64,000 nt of DNA from Shimia sp. (GTDB taxonomy: Bacteria; Pseudomonadota; Alphaproteobacteria; Rhodobacterales; Rhodobacteraceae). The notes under the pieces were generated by a model. That model searched no databases and was not told the DNA's origin. It saw nothing but the letters and a program-made list of their open reading frames with translations. The DNA lies in the NCBI RefSeq assembly GCF_022448905.1, contig NZ_JAKVCW010000010.1:62001-126000 (forward strand). Direction: 5' to 3'. The position numbers and the translations under genes are program-made. The first letter of the stretch is position 1, and the number at the start of each line of letters is the position of its first letter. Below, one piece after another: positions 1 through 6,633 of this stretch.

Positions 1-648
1 GCCACCGCGCAGTCGCTGAAAACCATCACCGCAGGCAACGACAGCATCGCCATCACCGGCAACGTGCTGCGTGATTACCTGACCGACCTCTTCCCGATCC
101 TCGAGCTGGGCACCTCTGCCAAAATGCTCTCCATCGTGAAGCTGATGAAAGGTGGCGGCCTGTTTGAAACCGGCGCTGGTGGTTCGGCGCCAAAGCACGT
201 GCAGCAACTGGTCGAAGAAAACCACCTGCGCTGGGACTCCATGGGTGAGTTCTGTGCCCTTGGTGAAAGCCTGAACTTCCTCGCGGACGTCAAAGGCAAC
301 GCCAAAGCCGGTATTCTGGGTGTCGCTGCCGAAGCCGCGACCCAAGGCATTCTGGACGACAACCGTTCGCCATCGCGCAAAGTCGGCCAGCCGGACAACC
401 GCGACAGCCACTACTGGTTCGCCCGCTACTGGGCCGACGCGCTGGCAGCACAGTCTGACGACGCCGATCTCGCAGCGGAATTCGCAGGCGTGGCCAAAGC
501 CTTGGCAGACGGCGAAGAGGCTATCCTGGCCGAACTCGCAGCGGCCCAAGGCCCAGCAGCCGACATCGGCGGCTACTTCCGCCCATCGGTGGAGCTGAAA
601 GCCAAAGTCATGCGCCCAAGCGCCACCCTGAACGCGATCATCGGCTAA
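1..648 (+). CDS. icd: Monomeric NADP-dependent isocitrate dehydrogenase, C-terminal part (5' end outside window)
   Basis: The reading frame is open from base 1 and ends at TAA 646-648, so about 215 C-terminal residues are visible. The family is the roughly 740-residue monomeric isocitrate dehydrogenase, which oxidatively decarboxylates isocitrate to 2-oxoglutarate in the cytosolic TCA cycle. Recognisable stretches are [38 protein letters not shown] and [19 protein letters not shown], all typical of the conserved C-terminal half, ending in [11 protein letters not shown]. It is unrelated to the dimeric E. coli Icd. A strong terminator follows 27 bases after the stop. The family call is secure; the N-terminus cannot be assessed. 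Confidence 0.95.
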   Translation, partial: ATAQSLKTITAGNDSIAITGNVLRDYLTDLFPILELGTSAKMLSIVKLMKGGGLFETGAGGSAPKHVQQLVEENHLRWDSMGEFCALGESLNFLADVKGNAKAGILGVAAEAATQGILDDNRSPSRKVGQPDNRDSHYWFARYWADALAAQSDDADLAAEFAGVAKALADGEEAILAELAAAQGPAADIGGYFRPSVELKAKVMRPSATLNAIIG

Positions 649-674
649 GGCCGACGCGTTAGGTTGACACAAGG

Positions 675-702
675 AAGCCGCCCTGAAAGGGGCGGCTTTC
701 TT
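675..702 (+). terminator. Rho-independent terminator of icd
   Basis: A perfect 9-bp stem (AAGCCGCCC at 675-683 with GGGCGGCTT at 690-698) closes a 6-base loop and runs into TTTCTT. It begins 26 bases after the icd stop codon. Confidence 0.85.
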
Positions 703-790
703 ATGCGCTTTGTCATCTCCGTATGGACTTCCTGATCTGCAAGTGCATCCTTGCCCTACTCAGGCCATTGGCCCCAAGCGGAGTATCGAG

Positions 791-1015
791 TTGCGTCACC
801 TCTTGAGCGGCATTCCTTATTTGGTTGTTTTTCCGGTGCTGGTCTTTGCCGCGACCGGTGTCCTCACTCTAATGTTGATGAAGTTTGATGTCGCGATGCA
901 GGATGCCCTGTTGTCCCCGATGTGGTTGCCCATTCTCGCGGTCTTATCCTTCGGCTTGTTTTTCGGCTGTTGGCGGTGGTGTCTGGAATGGGTGAAGCTT
1001 ACGAAGCGCTTTTGA
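791..1015 (+). CDS. Small hypothetical membrane protein, two predicted TM helices
   Basis: I chose the TTG at 791 because GGAG sits 7 bases upstream (780-783). A longer reading from TTG 710 would start inside the terminator region. The 74-residue product has two hydrophobic stretches (about residues 8-28, PYLVVFPVLVFAATGVLTL, and 44-62, MWLPILAVLSFGLFFGCW) and ends in a basic tail VKLTKRF. That suggests a two-helix hairpin with the C-terminus in the cytoplasm. I recognise no family. The gene stands alone between icd and the HTH gene. Existence as a real gene is moderately likely; function is unknown. Confidence 0.45.
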   Translation: MRHLLSGIPYLVVFPVLVFAATGVLTLMLMKFDVAMQDALLSPMWLPILAVLSFGLFFGCWRWCLEWVKLTKRF

Positions 1016-1243
1016 TGCGCCTCAACAGGGCCAGCGCCCGACTGCGGGTGTGCGCACCGAATCCGCAACCTGTCGCTTAATCCCAGCCAAACGCATCCAA
1101 GGTTTCACCCTGTCACGACACGCACAAAAGCGCACGCCCATCTGGTCGGTCGTACGCTGGCTGGGCGGGACACGCCTCTCTTCCAATCCCCCAACATTCC
1201 CTCTATGAAACACTATAACACCCCCCATCAGGACCCCACGCCC

Positions 1244-1516
1244 ATGACCACGCTCACCATCGACCCGCAACGCCTCAAAACCGTGCGCAAGGCGCGTAAG
1301 CTGGGCCGTCCGAAACTCGCGAAACTGATAAACCTCACCGAGCGCCAGCTGACCAAGCTGGAAACCGCCAAAACCGCGACTCTGCCGGAACCCGCCGTCC
1401 TACGCCTCGCCACAGCACTGCAAATCCCGACGCAGGCCCTCACAGGCGAGCTACCCCTGATTGAAGACGACCTCAAACCTGTGCAACACACCTGCACCAG
1501 CGGCTGTTGCGGGTAA
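1244..1516 (+). CDS. Small XRE-like helix-turn-helix DNA-binding protein
   Basis: A 90-residue protein. ATG 1244 is preferred over ATG 1205 because AGGA lies 11 bases upstream, whereas nothing resembling a ribosome-binding site precedes 1205. Residues about 8-65 look like a Cro/XRE-type helix-turn-helix: RLKTVRKARKLGRPKLAKLI, then LTERQLTKLE, then a third helix region AVLRLATALQIPTQALTGEL. The C-terminus HTCTSGCCG is Cys-rich (3 Cys and a His within 9 residues) and could bind a metal or sense redox; that is inference only. It stands alone, about 190 bases before the micro-protein genes. The target is unknown. Confidence 0.6.
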   Translation: MTTLTIDPQRLKTVRKARKLGRPKLAKLINLTERQLTKLETAKTATLPEPAVLRLATALQIPTQALTGELPLIEDDLKPVQHTCTSGCCG

Positions 1517-1593
1517 TCTCAAGCATCAAAATCGCTTTGCGCGCGTGACAGGGACATCTCCAGAGTCCTTAGATTCTCGCCCCCACCAAAATA

Positions 1594-1698
1594 TCTCGCA
1601 CAATGCGCCATTGTCGCCTCTGCTGAATACTTTGACGGGAATTCTGAAGGCGGATTGTGTCGGCGCTACCATGTTTGTTCTGTAACCATTGTGCGAGA
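1594..1698 (+). promoter_or_regulatory. Leader of micro-protein gene 1 with mutually exclusive pairings
   Basis: The 12-base segment TCTCGCACAATG (1594-1605) is perfectly complementary to CATTGTGCGAGA (1687-1698). The latter contains the only candidate Shine-Dalgarno (GAGA, 1695-1698) for ATG 1705. Part of the left arm, ACAATG (1600-1605), can instead form a local 6-bp hairpin with CATTGT at 1609-1614 (loop CGC). The two pairings cannot coexist, which is the layout of a translational switch. This is seen directly in the bases; function as a switch is inference. Confidence 0.5.
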
Positions 1699-1704
1699 AC
1701 AGAC

Positions 1705-1830
1705 ATGAAACAAATAAGAGACTACTGCCGCCGGCATTCCTGGTGTGGCGACCTCAAAGTCGCTGCTGTGTTTCTGGGACTTGCCGCACTCGCCGCACTC
1801 ATCGTGCTGCAAACCGTGCCGTCAACTTGA
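1705..1830 (+). CDS. Single-pass membrane micro-protein 1 (41 aa)
   Basis: This short gene runs from ATG 1705 to TGA 1828-1830. The product begins MKQIRDYCRRHSWCGDLKVA, continues into a hydrophobic helix of about 18 residues (AVFLGLAALAALIVLQ) and ends TVPST. It shares its plan with the products at 2067-2207 and 2337-2477: a basic N-terminal helix, a W-C/W-G/R motif near residue 13, one TM segment, and a Pro-Asn/Ser-Thr ending. The charge pattern predicts the N-terminus in the cytoplasm. A candidate terminator follows 22 bases after the stop. No known family is recognised. Confidence 0.6.
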   Translation: MKQIRDYCRRHSWCGDLKVAAVFLGLAALAALIVLQTVPST

Positions 1831-1852
1831 TCGGCAATTGACACCAAAGCAA

Positions 1853-1883
1853 AAGGGGCGTTCTGTGCGCCCCTTCGCCTTTT
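1853..1883 (+). terminator. Hairpin terminator after micro-protein gene 1
   Basis: AAGGGGCG (1853-1860) pairs perfectly with CGCCCCTT (1868-1875) around a 7-base loop. The T-tract is weak (TTTT only at 1880-1883). Confidence 0.5.
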
Positions 1884-2066
1884 GAGGCGGTGCATTAGCT
1901 TGCGATAGTCCTTCGCCACTACTGCAACTTCCGGTTCTGGGGAGAGGGCCGCGTGCATTCCCATGTCGCAAAATTCCGAAAACCGTCATGATCTTCAAAA
2001 CATGTCCGGCGTGGCCGCTTGCTGCAAGTCAGGCATGAAGGCAGGCACTATCGAGCAGGACCTTAC

Positions 2067-2207
2067 TTGGGACAACTAAAAGCCTTTTGCGACAAACACG
2101 CGTGGTGTCGTGGCGTCCTGTTGGCCGCCCTGTTTTTCGGCATCGCTTACGGCGTGGCCTCGTTGGTGATTTACGCAGTACCAAATACTGTAGACAGCCC
2201 ACCCTAA
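2067..2207 (+). CDS. Single-pass membrane micro-protein 2 (46 aa, TTG start)
   Basis: I read this from TTG 2067, with GAGCAGGA 6 bases upstream (2053-2060). An in-frame earlier start exists at 2019 but would add an N-terminus absent from the two sister proteins. The product starts (M)GQLKAFCDKHAWCRGVLLA, has a TM helix (ALFFGIAYGVASLVIYAV) and ends PNTVDSPP. Relative to micro-protein 1 it keeps the Cys at position 7-8, the AWC motif, one TM helix and the P-N-T ending. Its leader lacks the pairing seen upstream of copies 1 and 3. The start assignment is less certain than for the other two. Confidence 0.5.
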   Translation: MGQLKAFCDKHAWCRGVLLAALFFGIAYGVASLVIYAVPNTVDSPP

Positions 2208-2262
2208 AGCGCCTCGTGTCCACAAATCACCGAACCTTGTCTTTGGCAAAGCTCCCCCAAAC

Positions 2263-2336
2263 TCTGTCCTCTTCGCAAAATGCAATCTCCGCATTCGCCG
2301 CCATCTCTTGTCTGTAGCCACAACGCGAGGACAGAC
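2263..2336 (+). promoter_or_regulatory. Leader of micro-protein gene 3 with ribosome-binding-site pairing
   Basis: TCTGTCCTC (2263-2271) is perfectly complementary to GAGGACAGA (2327-2335), which holds the GAGG ribosome-binding site of ATG 2337. Between them AATGC (2279-2283) can pair with GCATT (2291-2295). The order and the stretch just before the ATG (TCTGTA.CCA, then GCGAG.ACAGACATGAAA) match the leader of gene 1, but the pairing bases differ in sequence while remaining complementary. Confidence 0.45.
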
Positions 2337-2477
2337 ATGAAAAGGATGAAAAACTACCTACAAAGACAATCTTGGTGGGGCGATCTGAGGGTCGCCCTTG
2401 TGTTTTTAACAATTGCAGCAGGCGGCGCTTTATTGGTGCTCAAGTCATTTCCAAATACTTTGGCCACCGCGCCATAG
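2337..2477 (+). CDS. Single-pass membrane micro-protein 3 (46 aa)
   Basis: ATG 2337 is preceded by GCGAGGACAGAC. An in-frame upstream ATG at 2280 lies inside the leader and has no ribosome-binding site. The protein begins MKRMKNYLQRQSWWGDLRVA, has a TM helix (LVFLTIAAGGALLVLKS) and ends FPNTLATAP. It is closest to copy 1 in the N-terminal half (SWCGDLKVA versus SWWGDLRVA) and to copy 2 at the end (PNT). It ends 26 bases before the converging regulator gene. Function unknown. Confidence 0.6.
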   Translation: MKRMKNYLQRQSWWGDLRVALVFLTIAAGGALLVLKSFPNTLATAP

Positions 2478-2503
2478 CGCCAAGGGAACCCGGCACGTCG
2501 CCC

Positions 2504-2968
2504 CTACACCGGCACCTGTAGCCCAGCCTTCACCCGATCAATCACCACATTGCTGTGAAACCTGCGGATGTTGGGATTGTCGTTGAACACCCGGCGACTG
2601 AACTCCTCATAAGCGGTCATATCCGGCGCGGTGACCACCAGAATAAAGTCGGCCTGACCGGTGACGTAGTAGCACTGCTGCACATCATCGAGCTTGAGCA
2701 TCGAGCGGCGGAACTCATCCAGCAGGTCCGTGCGCTCGCGCTCCATCTCTACCTCCACCACAAAGGTCATGGGCCGCCCCACCGCCTTGGCAGAAACCAC
2801 GGCAATATCCGCCTCCACAATCCCCTCGTCGCGAAACCGCTTAAGCCGCCGTTGTACCGCAGAGCGCGAGATACCCGCAATCTCGCCCAACTCATCCGCC
2901 GTCAGCCGGTTGTTCTTCTGAATGGCGGTGAGCAGACGGCGGTCGATTTCGTCGAGATTTTCGGTCAT
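2504..2968 (-). CDS. Lrp/AsnC family transcriptional regulator
   Basis: A 154-residue protein from ATG 2968. A longer version from ATG 3007 is possible but would begin inside a repeat that looks like an operator. Residues about 1-60 form the AsnC-type winged helix (LDEIDRRLLTAIQKNNRLTA, then LGEIAGISRSAVQRRLKRFR). Residues about 65-150 are the RAM/ligand-binding domain (VVEVEMERE, VQQCYYVTGQADFILVV). Such regulators usually sense an amino acid and control a neighbouring transport or catabolic operon. It is divergent from the cluster starting at 3155, so it is the likely regulator of that cluster and of itself. The ligand is unknown. Confidence 0.9.
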   Translation of the reverse strand: MTENLDEIDRRLLTAIQKNNRLTADELGEIAGISRSAVQRRLKRFRDEGIVEADIAVVSAKAVGRPMTFVVEVEMERERTDLLDEFRRSMLKLDDVQQCYYVTGQADFILVVTAPDMTAYEEFSRRVFNDNPNIRRFHSNVVIDRVKAGLQVPV

Positions 2969-2988
2969 CTGTATTTCTTTGGTGAGAA

Positions 2989-3035
2989 CTAAGGGCAATT
3001 CGCTCATCTAAGGGCAATTTCAGAACATTTTGCCC
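2989..3035. promoter_or_regulatory. Direct repeats, candidate Lrp/AsnC operator
   Basis: The 12-base sequence CTAAGGGCAATT occurs twice, at 2989-3000 and 3008-3019, 19 bases apart start to start. An inverted partner TTGCCC follows at 3030-3035 (facing GGGCAA). The repeats lie in the divergent interval between the regulator and the thioesterase gene. Spaced AT-containing repeats suit an Lrp-type oligomer; binding by this regulator is inference. Confidence 0.5.
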
Positions 3036-3154
3036 AAATCTTTGCGCTAGCATTTGGCTCTAAACCCTCTCCTGTCAACCCTGCACAGCCCATTGCCTTT
3101 CCCCGCAACCCCGCCCACTCTGGTCAACAAAGAAGCTTCAGTTGGACCCACGCC

Positions 3155-3571
3155 ATGCCTTTCACTTTCGAGAACCACCACAATGTTGTCTTTGGCGACT
3201 GTGATCCGGCGGGCATTGTCTACTACCCCAACATCTACCGCTGGATGGACGGCACGTTTCAGCGCTTCCTGCAGCAATACGGCGGCCACGCCGCAGTTTG
3301 TGAACACCTCGACGCCGTGGGACTTGGACTGATGGAAACCCATGCCAAATACCGCCGTCCGCTTAAGGATGGCGACGCGCTGACCATCCGCATGGAAATT
3401 GCCGAGTGGTCCGCCAAATCTTACCGGGTGATCCATCGCGGTTATGTTGTCGATGATTTGGCCTTTGAAGGCACCGAGGTCCGTGCGCTGTTTGAACAGC
3501 GCGACGGTCGCATGCGGGCAGGGGAGGTCACCCGCCTCAAATCCCTTCTGATGTCTCACTCAGAGCCCTGA
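3155..3571 (+). CDS. Hotdog-fold acyl-CoA thioesterase, 4-hydroxybenzoyl-CoA thioesterase type
   Basis: A 138-residue protein with the signature VFGDCDPAGIVYYPNIYRWM at residues 12-31. Asp17 lies where the catalytic Asp of Pseudomonas-type 4-hydroxybenzoyl-CoA thioesterase is found. Expected activity is hydrolysis of a short or aromatic acyl-CoA thioester in the cytosol. It is the first gene of a tightly spaced cluster (28 bases to the next gene) divergent from the AsnC regulator, so its substrate is probably an intermediate of that pathway. The family is clear; the substrate cannot be read from sequence. Confidence 0.85.
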   Translation: MPFTFENHHNVVFGDCDPAGIVYYPNIYRWMDGTFQRFLQQYGGHAAVCEHLDAVGLGLMETHAKYRRPLKDGDALTIRMEIAEWSAKSYRVIHRGYVVDDLAFEGTEVRALFEQRDGRMRAGEVTRLKSLLMSHSEP

Positions 3572-3599
3572 CCCCCTGCGCCACTAGCAAAGGCAGCTT

Positions 3600-4652
3600 A
3601 TGACCGAAACACTTCATAATCCCCACCGCGGCACCGGCCTGCCGACCCGCCAATCTGACACGATGCCCAGCCGCGATGCCGCCGCCGTTGCAAAGTTGCT
3701 CGCCCTGTGCCCGGCTCATGCAGAAACCCCACTGCGCGACATGACAGACCTCGCCGCCACATTGGGCGTGCACAGCTTCCACATCAAAGATGAACGCTCC
3801 CGGATGGGACTTGGCTCTTTCAAAGCCCTTGGCGCCGCTTACGCCATCGCTTTTGACGCAGCCCGCACGGCCCCTACCGACTGGGCCACCGCCTTGACCG
3901 GCCGCACCTATGTCACCGCCTCGGCGGGCAACCACGGCATGTCCGTCGCCGCTGGCGCGCGGGTGTTTGGCGCCAAGGCCGTGATCTACCTGTCCCACAC
4001 CGTGCCAAAAGCCTTTGGCAAACGTCTGGAAGCCCAAGGCGCCTCAGTGGCCTGGGCCGGAGATAACTACGAGGCCAGCATGGAGGCTGCAGCGCAAGCC
4101 GCCAAGGACAACGGCTGGACGTTGCTGTCCGACAGCACTTGGGCCGGCTATGAGGACAGTGGCTACCGCGTCATGGAGGGCTATCTGCAAATGGCCTCTG
4201 AAGCTGCCACGCAAATCCCTGCGCCACCCACGCATATCTTCTTGCAGGCGGGCGTAGGTGGTCTCGCCGCCGCTGTCGCCGCCTTTGCCCGCGTCACGTG
4301 GGGCGACGCACCGCAGATCACCGTGGTCGAACCCGAAGCCGCCCCCGCGCTCATTGAATCCGTCCGCGCAGGCCAATTGGTCGACACCACCGGACCTGTG
4401 TCCGACATGGGGCGACTGGATTGCAAAACCGCCTCCATGGTCGCGTTCAACGGTCTTGCCATGGATGCGGACAGCTTTGTGACCATCTCCGAACAAGAGG
4501 CGCAGGACGCAGTGGGCGCGCTCAAATCCCACGGCATCGCCAGCACGCCTTCCGGTGTGGCCGGTGTTGCCGCCGCGCTCCTGAAACGCCCCGATCTGCC
4601 GTCTGACGCCCGCATCCTGTGCTTCGTCTCCGAAGGTCCCGAAGATGCTTGA
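3600..4652 (+). CDS. PLP-dependent ammonia-lyase, diaminopropionate ammonia-lyase / EutB-like
   Basis: A 350-residue fold-type II PLP enzyme. Lys75 in GLGSFKALGAAYA is the expected Schiff-base lysine, SAGNHG (108-113) is the substrate-carboxylate/PLP loop, and QAGVGGLAA is the phosphate-binding glycine loop. KDERSRMGLGSFKALG most resembles 2,3-diaminopropionate ammonia-lyase and the EutB-like enzymes of hydroxyectoine catabolism rather than housekeeping threonine dehydratase. No ACT domain is present, so allosteric control is unlikely. The gene overlaps the next one by 8 bases, implying translational coupling. Likely reaction: beta-elimination with ammonia release from a diamino or hydroxy amino acid. 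Confidence 0.8.
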   Translation: MTETLHNPHRGTGLPTRQSDTMPSRDAAAVAKLLALCPAHAETPLRDMTDLAATLGVHSFHIKDERSRMGLGSFKALGAAYAIAFDAARTAPTDWATALTGRTYVTASAGNHGMSVAAGARVFGAKAVIYLSHTVPKAFGKRLEAQGASVAWAGDNYEASMEAAAQAAKDNGWTLLSDSTWAGYEDSGYRVMEGYLQMASEAATQIPAPPTHIFLQAGVGGLAAAVAAFARVTWGDAPQITVVEPEAAPALIESVRAGQLVDTTGPVSDMGRLDCKTASMVAFNGLAMDADSFVTISEQEAQDAVGALKSHGIASTPSGVAGVAAALLKRPDLPSDARILCFVSEGPEDA

Positions 4653-5802
4653 TCGTGGTTTCCCACCGGAAAAGTTCCGCACCCGCGTCACCCGCCTGCA
4701 ATCCGCCATGGCAGACGCAGGCGAAACAGCACTCCTGCTGACGTCGCAGGCTGACATCTTCTACACCACCGGCTTCCTCACCCGCTTCTGGGAAAGCCCC
4801 GCCCGCCCGTGGTTTGTGATCGTCCCGGCGCAAGGCGACCCCATCGCCGTGATTCCCTCCATCGGCGCGGACCTGATGTCCAAAACCTGGGTAACCGACA
4901 TCCGCACCTGGGACGCGCCTTGTCCCGGAGACGACGGCGTCAGCCTGCTCACCCAAACCCTTGCTGACATCGTGCCCGAGACTGGCACCATCGGCCTACC
5001 CATGGGCCTCGAAACCCACCTGCGCATGCCGTTGGGGGATTACCTTCAACTCACCAACAACCTCGCCCCGCGCCGTTTCGTTGATGCGACCAACACGGTG
5101 CAACGCACCCGCGAAATCAAATCTGATGGCGAAGTCGCCAAAATCCGCGCCGCCTGCGCCGTGGCCGACCGCGCCTTCTCTCGCATTTCCGAATACGCCT
5201 CCGAAAACACCTCTCATGGACAGGTCTTCCGAGACTTTCAGCGTATTTTGCTTGAGGAAGGCGCCGATTGGGTCAGCTACACCGCAGGCGGCGCAGGGCA
5301 GGGCGGTTACGGCGATGTGATCTCCCCGGCGACAGATCAACGCCTCACCGCAGGCGACATCTTGATGCTCGACACCGGCGCGGTGCTGGACGGCTACTTC
5401 TGCGACTTTGACCGCAACTTCGCCATCACCCAGGCCGACGCCGCCGCCAAACGCGCCTATGATCAGCTCTATCAAGCCACCGACCACGTGCTTGCCACGC
5501 TACGGCCCGGTCACAAGGCGAGCGATGTGCACGCCATGTTTGTCGACAGCCTGACCAAGCAAGGCGCCACCCCTGGCAGTGGCCGTCTCGGCCACGGCCT
5601 TGGCATCACGCTCACGGAATGGCCCAGCTTCACGCCGCATGACCACACCGAACTGCGCGCGGGTATGGTGCTCACGCTGGAACCGAGCGTCGAGATCGCG
5701 CCCGGCCTGTTTCAGGTGCACGAAGAAAACATCGTCCTGCGCGCGGATGGTCCGGAGCTCCTCTCCTCCCGTGCCGCCGCATCCCTGCCCATTCTGAGGT
5801 AA
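4645..5802 (+). CDS. M24 (creatinase / Xaa-Pro aminopeptidase / ectoine hydrolase type) metallohydrolase
   Basis: 385 residues with two domains: a creatinase N-terminal domain (about 10-150) and a pita-bread catalytic domain (about 160-385). A full dinuclear metal set is visible: Asp243 (LMLDTGAV), Asp254 (YFCDFDRNF), His317 (GRLGHGLGI), Glu346 (LTLEPSV) and Glu360 (QVHEENIV). Metal-dependent C-N hydrolysis is therefore expected rather than metal-free creatinase activity. Relatives include Xaa-Pro dipeptidases and ectoine hydrolase (DoeA/EutD). Its place between an ammonia-lyase and a racemase-type gene favours a small-molecule amide or ring hydrolase over a peptidase; that is inference. Confidence 0.85.
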   Translation: MLDRGFPPEKFRTRVTRLQSAMADAGETALLLTSQADIFYTTGFLTRFWESPARPWFVIVPAQGDPIAVIPSIGADLMSKTWVTDIRTWDAPCPGDDGVSLLTQTLADIVPETGTIGLPMGLETHLRMPLGDYLQLTNNLAPRRFVDATNTVQRTREIKSDGEVAKIRAACAVADRAFSRISEYASENTSHGQVFRDFQRILLEEGADWVSYTAGGAGQGGYGDVISPATDQRLTAGDILMLDTGAVLDGYFCDFDRNFAITQADAAAKRAYDQLYQATDHVLATLRPGHKASDVHAMFVDSLTKQGATPGSGRLGHGLGITLTEWPSFTPHDHTELRAGMVLTLEPSVEIAPGLFQVHEENIVLRADGPELLSSRAAASLPILR

Positions 5803-5807
5803 CGCCC

Positions 5808-6551
5808 ATGGAGACCGTCCCTTTCACCCTTGGCACCCCGGCGTCCGGCCGGGCCGCCTTGGGCCTGATTGTGCTCAAGTTTGACGAAACGCTGGAACAG
5901 GACTTCCGCCGACTGTTCCCGTCCCGTGATCTCTCAATTTACACCAGCCGCGTGCCCTCTGACTCAGAAGTCACCCAAGACACGCTGCTGGAAATGTCCA
6001 AAACCCTGCCAGCCAGCGCATCCCTTTTCCCACCCGCAGCAAACTTCGACGTCGTAGGCTATGGCTGCACGTCCGGCACCACCATGATTGGCGCCGATAA
6101 AGTGGCCGAGCTTGTCAAACAAGGCGTACAAACGCCTGCCGTGACCGATCCACTGACCGCCGCCATCGCCGCCTGTCACGCGCTGGGGATCACCCGCCTT
6201 GGCATGGTCACGCCCTATGTCGAAAGCGTCTCCCTGCCGGTCAAACAAGCCTTTGAGGCCGCAGGCATTGCCGTGCCACATCTGGTGTCTTTTGGCGAAG
6301 CCGGGGAGGAAAACGTCGCCCGCATCGATACGGCTTCTGTGAAAGCCGCCGCCCTGCAGGTGGGCCATCTAGGCGTCGATGCGATCTTCCTCAGCTGCAC
6401 CAACCTGCAAACACTGGATGTGATCGACAGCCTAGAGGCCGACCTCGACAAACCGGTGTTTGGCAGCAACCTCGCGCTTGCCTGGCATATGGCACAGCTC
6501 TCCGGTGCCAAACTGGCCGCCAACGCGCCGGGCCGTTTGCTGAAACGCTAA
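5808..6551 (+). CDS. Asp/Glu racemase superfamily enzyme (maleate isomerase / EutA-like)
   Basis: A 247-residue protein starting 5 bases after the M24 stop. Two catalytic cysteines are seen in the expected places: Cys87 in GYGCTSGTTMIG and Cys197 in FLSCTNLQT. Together with the overall plan this matches the maleate cis-trans isomerase / arylmalonate decarboxylase / EutA branch of the superfamily. In hydroxyectoine catabolism EutA is thought to invert a stereocentre for the partner EutB; the same pairing with an EutB-like enzyme occurs here. The role as epimerase or isomerase is likely; the substrate is unknown. Confidence 0.8.
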   Translation: METVPFTLGTPASGRAALGLIVLKFDETLEQDFRRLFPSRDLSIYTSRVPSDSEVTQDTLLEMSKTLPASASLFPPAANFDVVGYGCTSGTTMIGADKVAELVKQGVQTPAVTDPLTAAIAACHALGITRLGMVTPYVESVSLPVKQAFEAAGIAVPHLVSFGEAGEENVARIDTASVKAAALQVGHLGVDAIFLSCTNLQTLDVIDSLEADLDKPVFGSNLALAWHMAQLSGAKLAANAPGRLLKR

Positions 6552-6633
6552 AAACGTCTCCTCTCTGTCGGTATCAGGCCTGCCGCAATGCCACGCCTTG
6601 CGCAGGCTGATCTCAACAACAGGGAGACTGGCC

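Noticed and set aside
1461..1685. Possible small gene on the plus strand between the HTH gene and micro-protein 1
   Set aside because: It overlaps the HTH gene out of frame, has no ribosome-binding site, and covers the conserved leader.
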